Assembly: GCF_014212175.1 (NCBI RefSeq) | Contig: NZ_JACJVR010000068.1 | Span: 13,371-77,370, forward strand | Origin: Cohnella xylanilytica | GTDB taxonomy: Bacteria; Bacillota; Bacilli; Paenibacillales; Paenibacillaceae | Direction: 5' to 3' | DNA: 64,000 bases | Part shown: in pieces, positions 35,673-43,817 of the stretch | How positions within the stretch are numbered: position 1 is the first letter of the stretch | Layout of the letters: each line of letters begins with the position of its first letter | The notes under the pieces: generated by a model | Databases searched by the model: none | The model's input: the letters and a program-made list of their open reading frames with translations, nothing else | Told to the model about the DNA's origin: nothing | Position numbers and translations under genes: made by a program

Positions 35673-36464
35673 GTGCGAGCGTTAGGCCGCATTCACTCGA
35701 TGGAGACGTTCGGCACCGTAGACGGCCCCGGCATCCGCTTCGTTCTGTTCCTGCAGGGCTGCGCCCTGCAATGCGGGTACTGCCATAACCCGGACACGTG
35801 GAGCCCGGACGGGGGCCGGGGAATGAGCGTAGACGAGGTGCTGGCGGAGATCGAGCCTTACGTTCCGTATTATTCGCGCTCGGGCGGCGGCATTACCGTG
35901 ACGGGAGGAGAGCCGACGCTGCAGGCTCCCTTCGTCGCGAGGCTGTTCGCGGAATGCAAGCGGCGCTGGGGCCTGCACACCGCTCTCGATTCGTCGGGCT
36001 TCTGCGATCCGCGCCACGCGGAGGAGCTGATCGCCGTCACCGATCTCGTGCTGCTCGACTTGAAGCTGATGGACCGGGAGCGGCATATCGCGCTGACGAG
36101 CCAGCCCAACGACCGCATTCTCGCGTTCGCCCGCTGGCTGGCGGAGCGGGGGACGCCGGCCTGGATCCGCCGCGTCGTCGTCCCCGGCATCACCGACGAC
36201 TGCGAGGATCTCTCGGCGCTCGGACGCTTCGTCGGCCGGCTCGGCAACGTCCGCAAGCTCGAGCTGCTGCCGTATCACCGGATGGGCGTGTACAAATGGA
36301 TCGAGCTCGGCCGGGACTATCCTCTCGAAGGAATCGGAACGCCGGGAGAGAAGGAGATGAAGCGGGCGAGGGAGATCGTGGAAGCGGCGCGGGCCGCGGC
36401 CAAGGATGACCATGCGGGATATAAAAACAGCCAAATCGAACATCGTTTTGACGGGGATACTTGA
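35673..36464 (+). CDS. pflA: pyruvate formate-lyase activating enzyme
   Basis: The 263-residue radical SAM protein has the cluster motif C-X3-C-X2-C as CALQCGYC (about 28-35), the TGGEPTLQ SAM-binding strand and VVVPGITDD. It installs the glycyl radical on PflB. I chose GTG at 35673, ten bases after GGAAGGAG; a GTG at 35664 is also in frame. The C-terminus carries about 15 extra residues after the usual end. Confidence 0.95.
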   Translation: MRALGRIHSMETFGTVDGPGIRFVLFLQGCALQCGYCHNPDTWSPDGGRGMSVDEVLAEIEPYVPYYSRSGGGITVTGGEPTLQAPFVARLFAECKRRWGLHTALDSSGFCDPRHAEELIAVTDLVLLDLKLMDRERHIALTSQPNDRILAFARWLAERGTPAWIRRVVVPGITDDCEDLSALGRFVGRLGNVRKLELLPYHRMGVYKWIELGRDYPLEGIGTPGEKEMKRAREIVEAARAAAKDDHAGYKNSQIEHRFDGDT

Positions 36465-36542
36465 AGTAAGATGAACAATACAGGGCCGCGCTGAAGGAAG
36501 GGCCGGCCTCTTCACTTCATCGTAACGGAGGGTTCCCATTAC

Positions 36543-37619
36543 ATGGCTGCATCTGACAAAATCCGCATCGGCCTGATCGGCGCGGGCAATATCGGCAACG
36601 TGCATCTGCAAGAATTCGGCAAGCTGGCCGGCGAGTGCGAGATCGTCGCCATTACGGACGTTTATCTGCCGCTGGCGGAACAGCGGGCGCAGCAATACGG
36701 CATCGCCAACGTCTCGCCGTCTCCGGAAGCGCTTATCGCGCGCGACGACATCGACGCGGTCATCGTCGCCGTCCCGAACAAAGCCCACGCCCCGCTGTCC
36801 ATCCTGGCGCTGGAGAACGGCAAGCACGTGCTTCTGGAGAAGCCGATGGGCCTCGACGCCGCGGCGGCGAAGGACATCGTCCGCGCCCAGAAGCGCTACG
36901 GCAAGACGGTTATGGTCGCGCACCAGATGCGCTGGGATTGGCTGCCTCTGCAGGTCAAGGACCAGATCGACCGCGGCGAGCTCGGCCATATCTACACGGC
37001 CAAGACCGGCTGGTACCGCCGCAAGGGCATTCCCGGCTGGGGCACCTGGTTCACGCAGCACGCCGAATCCGGCGGCGGCCCGCTGATCGACATCGGCGTG
37101 CACATGCTCGACCTCGCCTTCCACCTGATGGGCGAGCCGAAGCCGGTATCCGTCTACGGTTCGACTTACGCCGAATTCGGTCCGCGCAAGAAGGGGATCG
37201 GCACTTGGGGCAAGCCGAACTGGAACGGCACGTACGACGTCGAGGACCTGGCCACGGCGATCATCAAGATGGAGAACGGCGCTTCGCTGACGCTGGAAGT
37301 GAGCTGGGCGGTCCATATGGACACGGACAGCGCTCCGTTCGTGCATCTGATGGGCTCCGAAGGCGGCGCCTTCCTGCGCGGCAACGAAGGCAAGTTCCTG
37401 ACGGAGCGGTTCGACCGCACGGTCGACGTTCCGCTGATCGCGCCGGAGGACGACGAGGGCTCCCGCGTTCGCCTCAGCCGCCACTTCCTGGGATGCATCC
37501 GCGAAGGCAAGACCCCGTGGACGTCGGCGGAGACCGGGCTGCGCAGCAACCTGATCATCGACGCGATCTACGAATCCTCCCGTACCGGCGGCGAAGTGAA
37601 GCTGGACTGGAGTCTGTAA
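36543..37619 (+). CDS. Gfo/Idh/MocA family oxidoreductase
   Basis: The 358-residue protein has an N-terminal Rossmann domain (RIGLIGAGNIGNVHLQEF), the family Lys in LLEKPMGLD (about 100) that binds substrate, and a C-terminal dehydrogenase domain with HIYTAKTGWYRRKG and GGGPLIDIGVHMLDLAF. It probably oxidises a sugar or inositol derivative with NAD(P). GGAGGG lies upstream of the ATG. It has its own terminator and is not clearly linked to the pfl genes. Confidence 0.92.
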   Translation: MAASDKIRIGLIGAGNIGNVHLQEFGKLAGECEIVAITDVYLPLAEQRAQQYGIANVSPSPEALIARDDIDAVIVAVPNKAHAPLSILALENGKHVLLEKPMGLDAAAAKDIVRAQKRYGKTVMVAHQMRWDWLPLQVKDQIDRGELGHIYTAKTGWYRRKGIPGWGTWFTQHAESGGGPLIDIGVHMLDLAFHLMGEPKPVSVYGSTYAEFGPRKKGIGTWGKPNWNGTYDVEDLATAIIKMENGASLTLEVSWAVHMDTDSAPFVHLMGSEGGAFLRGNEGKFLTERFDRTVDVPLIAPEDDEGSRVRLSRHFLGCIREGKTPWTSAETGLRSNLIIDAIYESSRTGGEVKLDWSL

Positions 37620-37641
37620 GACGAGCAGGCTAGACAACGAG

Positions 37642-37669
37642 AGCCGCTTCCTTCGGGAGGCGGCTTTTT
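37642..37669 (+). terminator. rho-independent terminator
   Basis: AGCCGCTTCC pairs with GGAGGCGGCT, followed by five T. Confidence 0.85.
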
Positions 37670-37782
37670 CGTCCGCTCGTACGCGGTACGAAACGTCACA
37701 TGAGCTGTGGAGCAAGCGACTGTTCCCCTATCCCGACATCCCTCTTCTACAAAAACACTCCCCATAACAGCCGATCCATGTT

Positions 37783-37802
37783 ACGATTTATGACATAATC
37801 GT
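37783..37802. promoter_or_regulatory. dyad upstream of the NiCoT transporter
   Basis: ACGATT-N8-AATCGT is a perfect dyad about 50 bp before the permease start. It is a candidate operator for a metal-responsive repressor. The sequence does not identify which one. Confidence 0.4.
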
Positions 37803-37852
37803 CGCGGCCGCCTGAACTCGGAGCGATATCCTGCTAACGGAGGAGAGATGTT

Positions 37853-38872
37853 ATGTGGAATAAAGGGTGGGCCGTACGCCGCTCCTGGATGGGGTACTTC
37901 GGGTTCGTCGCGCTGCTGCACGCCGCCGGGTTCGCCGGCCTCTTCCTCGCCTGGAGAAGCGAGCCGGCCATGCTCAGCATGGGGCTGCTCGCGTACTCTC
38001 TCGGCCTGCGCCATGCCTTCGACGCCGATCATATCGCCGCGATCGACAACACGGTGCGCAAGCTGCTGGAGCAGAAGCGAAGCCCGATGGGCGTCGGCTT
38101 CTACTTCTCCCTCGGCCATTCGTCGGTCGTCTTCCTGCTCGTCGTCGCGATCGCGTTCTCGGTGCATGGAATCCAGTCCAACATGCCCCTGTTCGAGCGG
38201 GTCGGCGGGGTCGTGGGAGCGTCCGTGTCCGGCGTCTTCCTCGTCTTCATCGGCGCGATGAACCTGTTCGTCCTGATCGGCATGCTGCGAACGATGCGCA
38301 AGCTGAGAAGAGGGGACATCCGGGCGGAAGAGATAGGCGGGGAGCACGCTCACGGAGGGTGGCTGTCGAAGCTGACGAAGCCGCTGCTCCGCTTCGTCGG
38401 GCGAAGCTGGCACGTCTATCCGCTCGGCTTCCTGTTCGGCCTCGGCTTCGACACCGCGACGGAGATCGGCCTCCTGGCCATGTCCGCCGGAGCGGCCCAG
38501 CATTCGGTCTCCGTCCTCGGCATCCTGTCCTTGCCGATCCTGTTCGCCGCGGGCATGAGCCTCATGGATACGGCGGACGGCATGTTCATGACGAACGCGT
38601 ACCGATGGGCGTTCTCCGATCCGATCCGCAAGCTGCGGTACAACGCGGCGGTAACGGCCGTCTCGGTCGCCGCGGCGCTGCTGATCGGAACGGTCGAATT
38701 GATCCAGGTGCTCGCGGAGCAATTCCGGCTTCGGGCCGCCTTCTTCCGCTGGATCGAAGGGCTCGGCTTCGGAGCTCTCGGGTACGGGCTCGTGCTGCTG
38801 TTCCTGCTCGCGTGGGTCGTCTCGATGCTGGTCTGGAAGGGCCTGAAGCCTCAGAAGCGGTTTACCGCCTAG
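37853..38872 (+). CDS. NiCoT family nickel/cobalt permease
   Basis: The 339-residue protein has eight predicted membrane segments and the family signature HAFDADHIAAIDN in segment 2, with further family motifs GFDTATEIGLL and SLMDTADGMFM. It imports Ni2+ and/or Co2+ at high affinity. QueG (cobalamin-dependent) is the only metal-linked enzyme seen in the window. ATG start preceded by GGAGGAGAG. Confidence 0.94.
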   Translation: MWNKGWAVRRSWMGYFGFVALLHAAGFAGLFLAWRSEPAMLSMGLLAYSLGLRHAFDADHIAAIDNTVRKLLEQKRSPMGVGFYFSLGHSSVVFLLVVAIAFSVHGIQSNMPLFERVGGVVGASVSGVFLVFIGAMNLFVLIGMLRTMRKLRRGDIRAEEIGGEHAHGGWLSKLTKPLLRFVGRSWHVYPLGFLFGLGFDTATEIGLLAMSAGAAQHSVSVLGILSLPILFAAGMSLMDTADGMFMTNAYRWAFSDPIRKLRYNAAVTAVSVAAALLIGTVELIQVLAEQFRLRAAFFRWIEGLGFGALGYGLVLLFLLAWVVSMLVWKGLKPQKRFTA

Positions 38873-38958
38873 TCGCCGCGCGCGCTTGACTCTTCCCTTT
38901 TCTCGAACGATTGTTCATGATAGAGGGAAGAACGCGACGAAGGGGATGTGTGCAGGAC

Positions 38959-39795
38959 ATGCTTCGAATCGGCGAATTCTCCCGGCTGAGCCGGGTGACC
39001 GTCAAGACGCTGAGGTTCTACGACGAGCTTGGGCTGCTCAGACCGGCGAAGGTCGACGAGGAGAGCGGGTACCGCTATTATTCGCCCGAGCAGCTGTTGA
39101 CCGTCAAACGGATTGCGGCTCTGAAGGAGCAGGGGTTCACGCTGGAGCAGATCGCCCCGTTCCTGCGCGAGGAGGCCGCGGCGGAGGACGTGAAGGCCGC
39201 GCTGCTGGCCAAGCGGGCCGAGATGGAGCGGCAAATTCGCGAGGCGGAGCGGCAGCTGCAGGGAATCGAGGGCCGGCTCCGTTATCTCGACCGGCAGGGC
39301 GAGGTCTCGGGGGAATACGAGTTCCGCATCCGGGAAGTGCCTCCCGAGCGGGTCGCCTCCGTCCGGGACGTCGTCCCCCGTTCGCGCCTCTGCCTGCTCC
39401 TCGACGAAGTGTCCCGGTACGCGGAGTCGAGCGGGGAGGGGCCTCATGGGGCGATGATTATCGTCCAGCATGCCGTTCATGGAACGACGGAGGAAGAAGG
39501 CGAAGAACTCGTCGACATCGAGGTCGCCGTGCCTATAGCGGCGGAGCCGCAGGGAGACGGCCGGGTGAAGGTCGGCCTGCTGCCGGGAATTCCGCGCGCC
39601 GCCTCCTGCGTCCATCGCTGCGACCCGTATGCCTCCTCCTGCTCCGCTCTCTCGGAGCTGATCTCCTGGATCGCGGATCGGGGAGAGAGAGTCGCCGGAT
39701 CGGAGCCGATCCGGGAACTCTATCTCACCCCCGACCGGCAGATGTACGGCAATCGGCGGACGGCCGAGCTGCTCATTCCTCTTCTGCCGCTGTAA
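38959..39795 (+). CDS. MerR-family regulator with GyrI-like ligand domain
   Basis: The 278-residue regulator has an N-terminal MerR winged helix (about 2-70: RIGEFSRLSRVTVKTLRFYD, then GYRYYS), a coiled coil (about 78-118) and a C-terminal GyrI/BmrR-like domain (about 130-278). It probably senses a hydrophobic drug or metabolite. The dyad promoter in front of the next gene suggests direct control of that gene. The start choice is between ATG 38959 and GTG 38950. Confidence 0.88.
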   Translation: MLRIGEFSRLSRVTVKTLRFYDELGLLRPAKVDEESGYRYYSPEQLLTVKRIAALKEQGFTLEQIAPFLREEAAAEDVKAALLAKRAEMERQIREAERQLQGIEGRLRYLDRQGEVSGEYEFRIREVPPERVASVRDVVPRSRLCLLLDEVSRYAESSGEGPHGAMIIVQHAVHGTTEEEGEELVDIEVAVPIAAEPQGDGRVKVGLLPGIPRAASCVHRCDPYASSCSALSELISWIADRGERVAGSEPIRELYLTPDRQMYGNRRTAELLIPLLPL

Positions 39796-39800
39796 CCCTC

Positions 39801-39832
39801 TTGACTCTCCCCTCAAGGGGAGGGTGTAAGGT
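39801..39832 (+). promoter_or_regulatory. MerR-type promoter with spacer dyad
   Basis: TTGACT (39801-39806) and TAAGGT (39827-39832) are 20 bp apart. In the spacer is a perfect dyad CTCCCCT-CA-AGGGGAG (39807-39822). Overlong spacers carrying a central dyad are the hallmark of MerR-activated promoters. The regulator gene is immediately upstream. Confidence 0.7.
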
Positions 39833-39863
39833 GGGGATACATCGGACAGAGGAGTGAAGGAAT

Positions 39864-40628
39864 ATGGCAAGATTGGAAGGCAAGACGGCGTTGGTGACGG
39901 GCGGGAGCCGGGGGATCGGCCGGGGAATCGCGATCCGGCTGGCGGAGGAAGGAGCTCTCGTCTTCGTTCATTACGGCAGCCGCAGGGACGCGGCGGAGGA
40001 GACGGTCCGCGAGATCGAGGAGCGCGGAGGGAAGGCGGTCGCGATCGAAGCCCCGCTCGGCACGCTGGACGGCGTGAACCTCCTGGCGGATTCGTTCCGG
40101 GAACGTCTCATCCGGGAGACGGGGGACGAGCGGTTCGACATTCTGGTGAACAACGCCGGAATCGGGACCTCGCACTCGTTCGAGGAGACGACCGAGAAGG
40201 ATTTCGACGAGCTGATGGCCGTGAACGTCAAGGCCCCGTTTTTCCTCGTGCAGAGGCTGCTGCCGTTCCTTCGGGACGGAGGGCGGATCGTCAACGTCTC
40301 GTCCGGGGTTACCCGGATCGCCTATCCGCACATCATGGCCTATAACTTGACCAAAGGCGCTCTCAACACGTTCACGCTTCACCTGGCGCAGCTGCTGGGA
40401 CCGAGGGGCATCACCGTCAACGCCGTGCTGCCGGGGATCGTCGATACCGACGTGAACGCCTCCTGGCTTCACACCGACGAGGGCCGCAGGCACGCCGAAG
40501 AGATGTCCGCGCTCGGCCGGGTCGGCCAGCCGGAGGATATCGCGGACGTCGCGGCGTTCCTCGCCTCCGGGGACGGCCGGTGGGTGACGGGGCAGATGGT
40601 GGACGCGACGGGCGGCTCGCACTTGTAA
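39864..40628 (+). CDS. SDR-family oxidoreductase
   Basis: The 254-residue enzyme is a classical short-chain dehydrogenase/reductase: TGGSRGIGRGIA for NAD(P) binding, NNAGIG, Ser in NVSSGVTR, and the active-site Tyr/Lys as YNLTKGAL. The C-terminal GQMVDATGGSHL fits the 3-oxoacyl-reductase-like branch, but the substrate is unknown. It is preceded by a MerR-type promoter. Confidence 0.93.
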   Translation: MARLEGKTALVTGGSRGIGRGIAIRLAEEGALVFVHYGSRRDAAEETVREIEERGGKAVAIEAPLGTLDGVNLLADSFRERLIRETGDERFDILVNNAGIGTSHSFEETTEKDFDELMAVNVKAPFFLVQRLLPFLRDGGRIVNVSSGVTRIAYPHIMAYNLTKGALNTFTLHLAQLLGPRGITVNAVLPGIVDTDVNASWLHTDEGRRHAEEMSALGRVGQPEDIADVAAFLASGDGRWVTGQMVDATGGSHL

Positions 40629-40643
40629 GGGAACGATCGAAGG

Positions 40644-40677
40644 GGCTCTTCTCCGGTTGAACGGGGGAGAGCCTTTT
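40644..40677 (+). terminator. terminator of the SDR gene
   Basis: GGCTCT-TCTCC pairs with GGGGAGAGCC, followed by TTTT. Confidence 0.7.
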
Positions 40678-40808
40678 CGGCATGGGGAGGGAACCTTTCG
40701 CGAAGGCGAATTCGTCTATGGCGCGGCTTCATCCTGTGGTAGAATACGTGGAAGATACCAATTATTTTGTCTAACCATGGCAGCTAGAGAGGCAGGAGCG
40801 CATTTCCC

Positions 40809-42437
40809 ATGTTTGCCGCAAGTTTCGCGGGAAGGCGGAAGGGGTACAAGCTTTCCCTTATTATATTCGTCGTCGTTTTTTTCTCGGTGGCCGCGACGTT
40901 CGCGCTGAATACGATCGTCGGTTACGAGACCCAGAAGAAGTCTCTCACGAACAACACGCTGGAATTGAACCGGATTACCGCGAACGAATTGAGCCGGACG
41001 ACCCAGACGATCATTCTGAACATGCAGGACACGCTCAAGGCCGCGTCGGAGCATCTGGCCGAGGGATCGTGGGATTCCCGGACGATCCAGGAACATATCG
41101 ATTTTCTGAGAAAATCGGTTCCGTACTTTAACTCCGTCGTGCTGGTGGACAAGTCGGGGGTCGTGATGTCCACCTCTCCCGAAGCGCTCAACGTCAAAGG
41201 GAAGAAGCTCACCTCGGCGCAGACCAGGCAGGCTCTGGAGCTGAAGAAGCCGCTCATCTCCGCCCCGTATAGGGCCGTAACCGGAAGAATGATCGTGATG
41301 GCGAGCTACCCGGTCTATCGTTCGGGAGAATACGCGGGGTTCCTCGCGGGCTCGATCTATCTGCAGGAGCAGAACGTGTTCCAGAGGGTGCTCGGCCAAC
41401 AGGGGGTCAACGAGAACGGCTCCTTTTATTACGTCGTCGACGCTGCGGGCAACTTGATCTTCCACCCGGACAAGAACCGGATCGGGGAGAACGTCTCCTC
41501 CAACCCGGCCGTCGCGTCCATCATGAAGGGCCAAGGCGGCGAGATGCCGATCCGCAACACCTTGGGAATGCGCTTCCTCGCGGGCTTCTCGGTCGTTCCG
41601 GCCGTCGGATGGGGGATTATCTCCCAGACGCCGGCCGCGAACGTGGAGTCGAGCGTGGGCGAGGTCGTCTGGCGAATGGCCCTGATCTCGGCGCCGTTGA
41701 TGATCCTGCTCCTGCTGCTCGTCGTCCTGATCGCGAACCGGCTGGCCGCTCCCTTGAACCGGCTCGCCATGATCGCGGCGAAGCTGAATCGGGGCGAGGC
41801 TTCCGCCGAAGCGATTCCGGAGGTCAAGCATTGGAACTACGAAGCCAACGAATTGTACAGAGCCGTGTCCGGAGCGTTCCGGATGCTGAACAAGCGGGCG
41901 GAGGATTTCTCGAACCAGGCGCATACCGACACGCTGACGGGGCTTACGAACCGGAGGCTCATGGATGCGATCGTGGAGCAGTGGGTCGGCCAAGGCGTTC
42001 CGTTCTCCGTCATCATGCTCGATCTGGACCGGTTCAAGAGCGTCAACGACACGTACGGCCATCAGAAGGGCGACGAGGTGCTGAGGTTCCTGGCCGATCT
42101 CATGCGGGCGGAGAAGCGCGATTCCGATTATTGCTGCCGGTACGGCGGAGAGGAATTCGCGATTCTGATGCCTTACGCGTCGGAACAGCAGGCTTATGAA
42201 CTGGCGGAGAGAATCCGGATGCGCACGGAGAGCGCGATCAGTCCGACCGGGAAGGCGATGACGCTGTCGCTCGGCATCTCGACGTTCCCGCTCCGGGCGG
42301 GAGACGCGGAATCGTTGTTCAAGCAAGCGGACGACGCGCTGTACCAGGCGAAGGAGAGCGGCCGCAACCGGACCGTCGTCTATCGTCCCCGGGCGGTCGC
42401 TCTGAAGGCCGAGGGCGGCGGAAGCTACTCGATCTGA
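40809..42437 (+). CDS. membrane diguanylate cyclase (dCache-HAMP-GGDEF)
   Basis: The 542-residue protein makes c-di-GMP from two GTP. It has a membrane segment at about 13-35, an extracellular dCache domain (about 40-280), a second segment (about 290-312), a HAMP-like linker and a GGDEF domain (about 370-530) with DTLTGLTNRRLMD, FSVIMLDLDRFKSVND and the active motif GGEEF. The ATG lacks a strong ribosome site nearby. It could counteract the HD-GYP-like protein at 8.6 kb. Confidence 0.93.
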   Translation: MFAASFAGRRKGYKLSLIIFVVVFFSVAATFALNTIVGYETQKKSLTNNTLELNRITANELSRTTQTIILNMQDTLKAASEHLAEGSWDSRTIQEHIDFLRKSVPYFNSVVLVDKSGVVMSTSPEALNVKGKKLTSAQTRQALELKKPLISAPYRAVTGRMIVMASYPVYRSGEYAGFLAGSIYLQEQNVFQRVLGQQGVNENGSFYYVVDAAGNLIFHPDKNRIGENVSSNPAVASIMKGQGGEMPIRNTLGMRFLAGFSVVPAVGWGIISQTPAANVESSVGEVVWRMALISAPLMILLLLLVVLIANRLAAPLNRLAMIAAKLNRGEASAEAIPEVKHWNYEANELYRAVSGAFRMLNKRAEDFSNQAHTDTLTGLTNRRLMDAIVEQWVGQGVPFSVIMLDLDRFKSVNDTYGHQKGDEVLRFLADLMRAEKRDSDYCCRYGGEEFAILMPYASEQQAYELAERIRMRTESAISPTGKAMTLSLGISTFPLRAGDAESLFKQADDALYQAKESGRNRTVVYRPRAVALKAEGGGSYSI

Positions 42438-42447
42438 CCCAAAAAAG

Positions 42448-42484
42448 GAAGCCCTGCCGCGAGCTCAAGCTCGCGCAGGGCTTC
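42448..42484. terminator. bidirectional terminator
   Basis: GAAGCCCTGC pairs with GCAGGGCTTC around GCGAGCTCAAGCTCGC. Its minus strand ends in TTTTTT, and its plus strand closes the GGDEF gene. Confidence 0.85.
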
Positions 42485-42550
42485 TTGGCGCTCTCGGCGG
42501 AAGCGGAGAGCGCGCGAGGGACGCCGAGGCCGCCGGCGTCAGCGTCTGCT

Positions 42551-43762
42551 TCATCCGTACGCCGGCCATCGCAGCGACTGCGCCCGGGCGAAGCGCTCCG
42601 CCGCGCGCGGCCAATGGACGACATTCCACCAGTCCCGCACGTAGTCCGCCCGCCGGTTGCGGTGCTTCAAATAGTACGCGTGCTCCCACACGTCGAGCGG
42701 CAGCAGGGGGACGACATCCCACTGCGACAGGTTCTGATGCTTCTCGGCGGTCAGAATCTCGAGCCGGCGGCCGCGCGGGCTCCAGACGAGGATGGCCCAG
42801 CCGCTTCCTTCGACCTTCCCCGCCGCTTCGGAGAATTGCTTCCGGAACGCGTCGAAGCTTCCGAAGTCCCGGTCGATCCGCCGGGCCAGCGCGCCGCTTG
42901 GCCGTCCCCCGCCCTCCGGATGCATCGATTCCCAGAACAGCGAATGCAGATAGTGGCCGGCGCCGTGGAAGGCAAGCTCTCGCTCCCAATGCTTCGCCAG
43001 TCCGAAATCCCCGGTCCGGCGGGCTTCCTCCAGCTTGAGCTCGGCCTGGTTCAAGCCGTCGACGTAGCTCTTGTGATGCTCGTCGTGATGGAGCCGCATC
43101 GTCGTCTCGTCGATATGAGGCTCGAGCGCATCGCAGGCATACGGAAGCGGCGGGAGCCGGTGGCCTCCGATCGGGACGGAAGCCGCTTCGGCGCCCGCCG
43201 CCAAGGGCTCCGACCAGGTTCCCTCGGGAGAGAGCGGGGAGAGGCCGGCGCCATCCGCCGGGGAAGGGCCCGCGCTCCCGGAGTCCGCGCCCGATTCGGC
43301 CGCCATGCGGGCGCCGGCGCGCCGAAGATCGTCCGCGACTCCCAGGAAGTAGGCGGACTCCCGGCATGCCTGCTCCAGCAGGCCGGCCGCGCCCGGCCTT
43401 CTCCGGACCGCCGCGCTGTGTTCCTTCAACGCCTGAAGATGGTGGATGAACTCCCTGGATTGGAGCGATGCTTCGGCCGCCAGCTCCGGTACGCGAGCCT
43501 CGCGGCCCGGTTCCGAAGGCGTATCGGAGATCGCCTCGCGAAGAGCCGTCCGGGCTTGCTCCAGCGTCCGGGCGAACGCCCGGCTCCATTCCTCGAGCAG
43601 AGCCGCGAACGGCTCTTCCAGGTCGGGAATCCGCTCGCGGATCGCGGCGGTTTTCTCTTTTTCGCACATTTTCCAGAAGACAAGCTCCTCCGGCCATCCT
43701 AGCGATGCCCGGGTCGATTCATAGGTCCATCCGATTCGGCATCCTCCTTCCTGCGGTTCCAT
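42551..43762 (-). CDS. Fe/Mn superoxide dismutase with long N-terminal extension
   Basis: The 403-residue protein ends in a complete SOD domain (about 200-395), with metal ligands in MRLHHDEHH, HSLFW and LDVWEHAYY. The first 150 residues are an all-helical domain (weakly like DUF2935: LVFWKMCEKEKTAAI and FFIHHLQALKEH-like patterns), joined by an Ala/Gly/Ser/Pro-rich linker. Bacillus SodF also has an N-terminal extension but a shorter one. The start is uncertain: no ATG has a clear ribosome site (43762 used; GTG 43783 possible). The 3.8-kb sodA is the conventional enzyme. Confidence 0.8.
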   Translation of the reverse strand: MEPQEGGCRIGWTYESTRASLGWPEELVFWKMCEKEKTAAIRERIPDLEEPFAALLEEWSRAFARTLEQARTALREAISDTPSEPGREARVPELAAEASLQSREFIHHLQALKEHSAAVRRRPGAAGLLEQACRESAYFLGVADDLRRAGARMAAESGADSGSAGPSPADGAGLSPLSPEGTWSEPLAAGAEAASVPIGGHRLPPLPYACDALEPHIDETTMRLHHDEHHKSYVDGLNQAELKLEEARRTGDFGLAKHWERELAFHGAGHYLHSLFWESMHPEGGGRPSGALARRIDRDFGSFDAFRKQFSEAAGKVEGSGWAILVWSPRGRRLEILTAEKHQNLSQWDVVPLLPLDVWEHAYYLKHRNRRADYVRDWWNVVHWPRAAERFARAQSLRWPAYG

Positions 43763-43817
43763 GGAGCAGCGACCGTATCCCACGTTTATGCCGGGAGGAA
43801 GTTGGCCTATTCGACGG

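Noticed and set aside
37620..37852. Cobalamin or NiCo riboswitch upstream of the NiCoT permease
   Set aside because: I could not find the conserved boxes of either class; only a short DNA dyad is visible.
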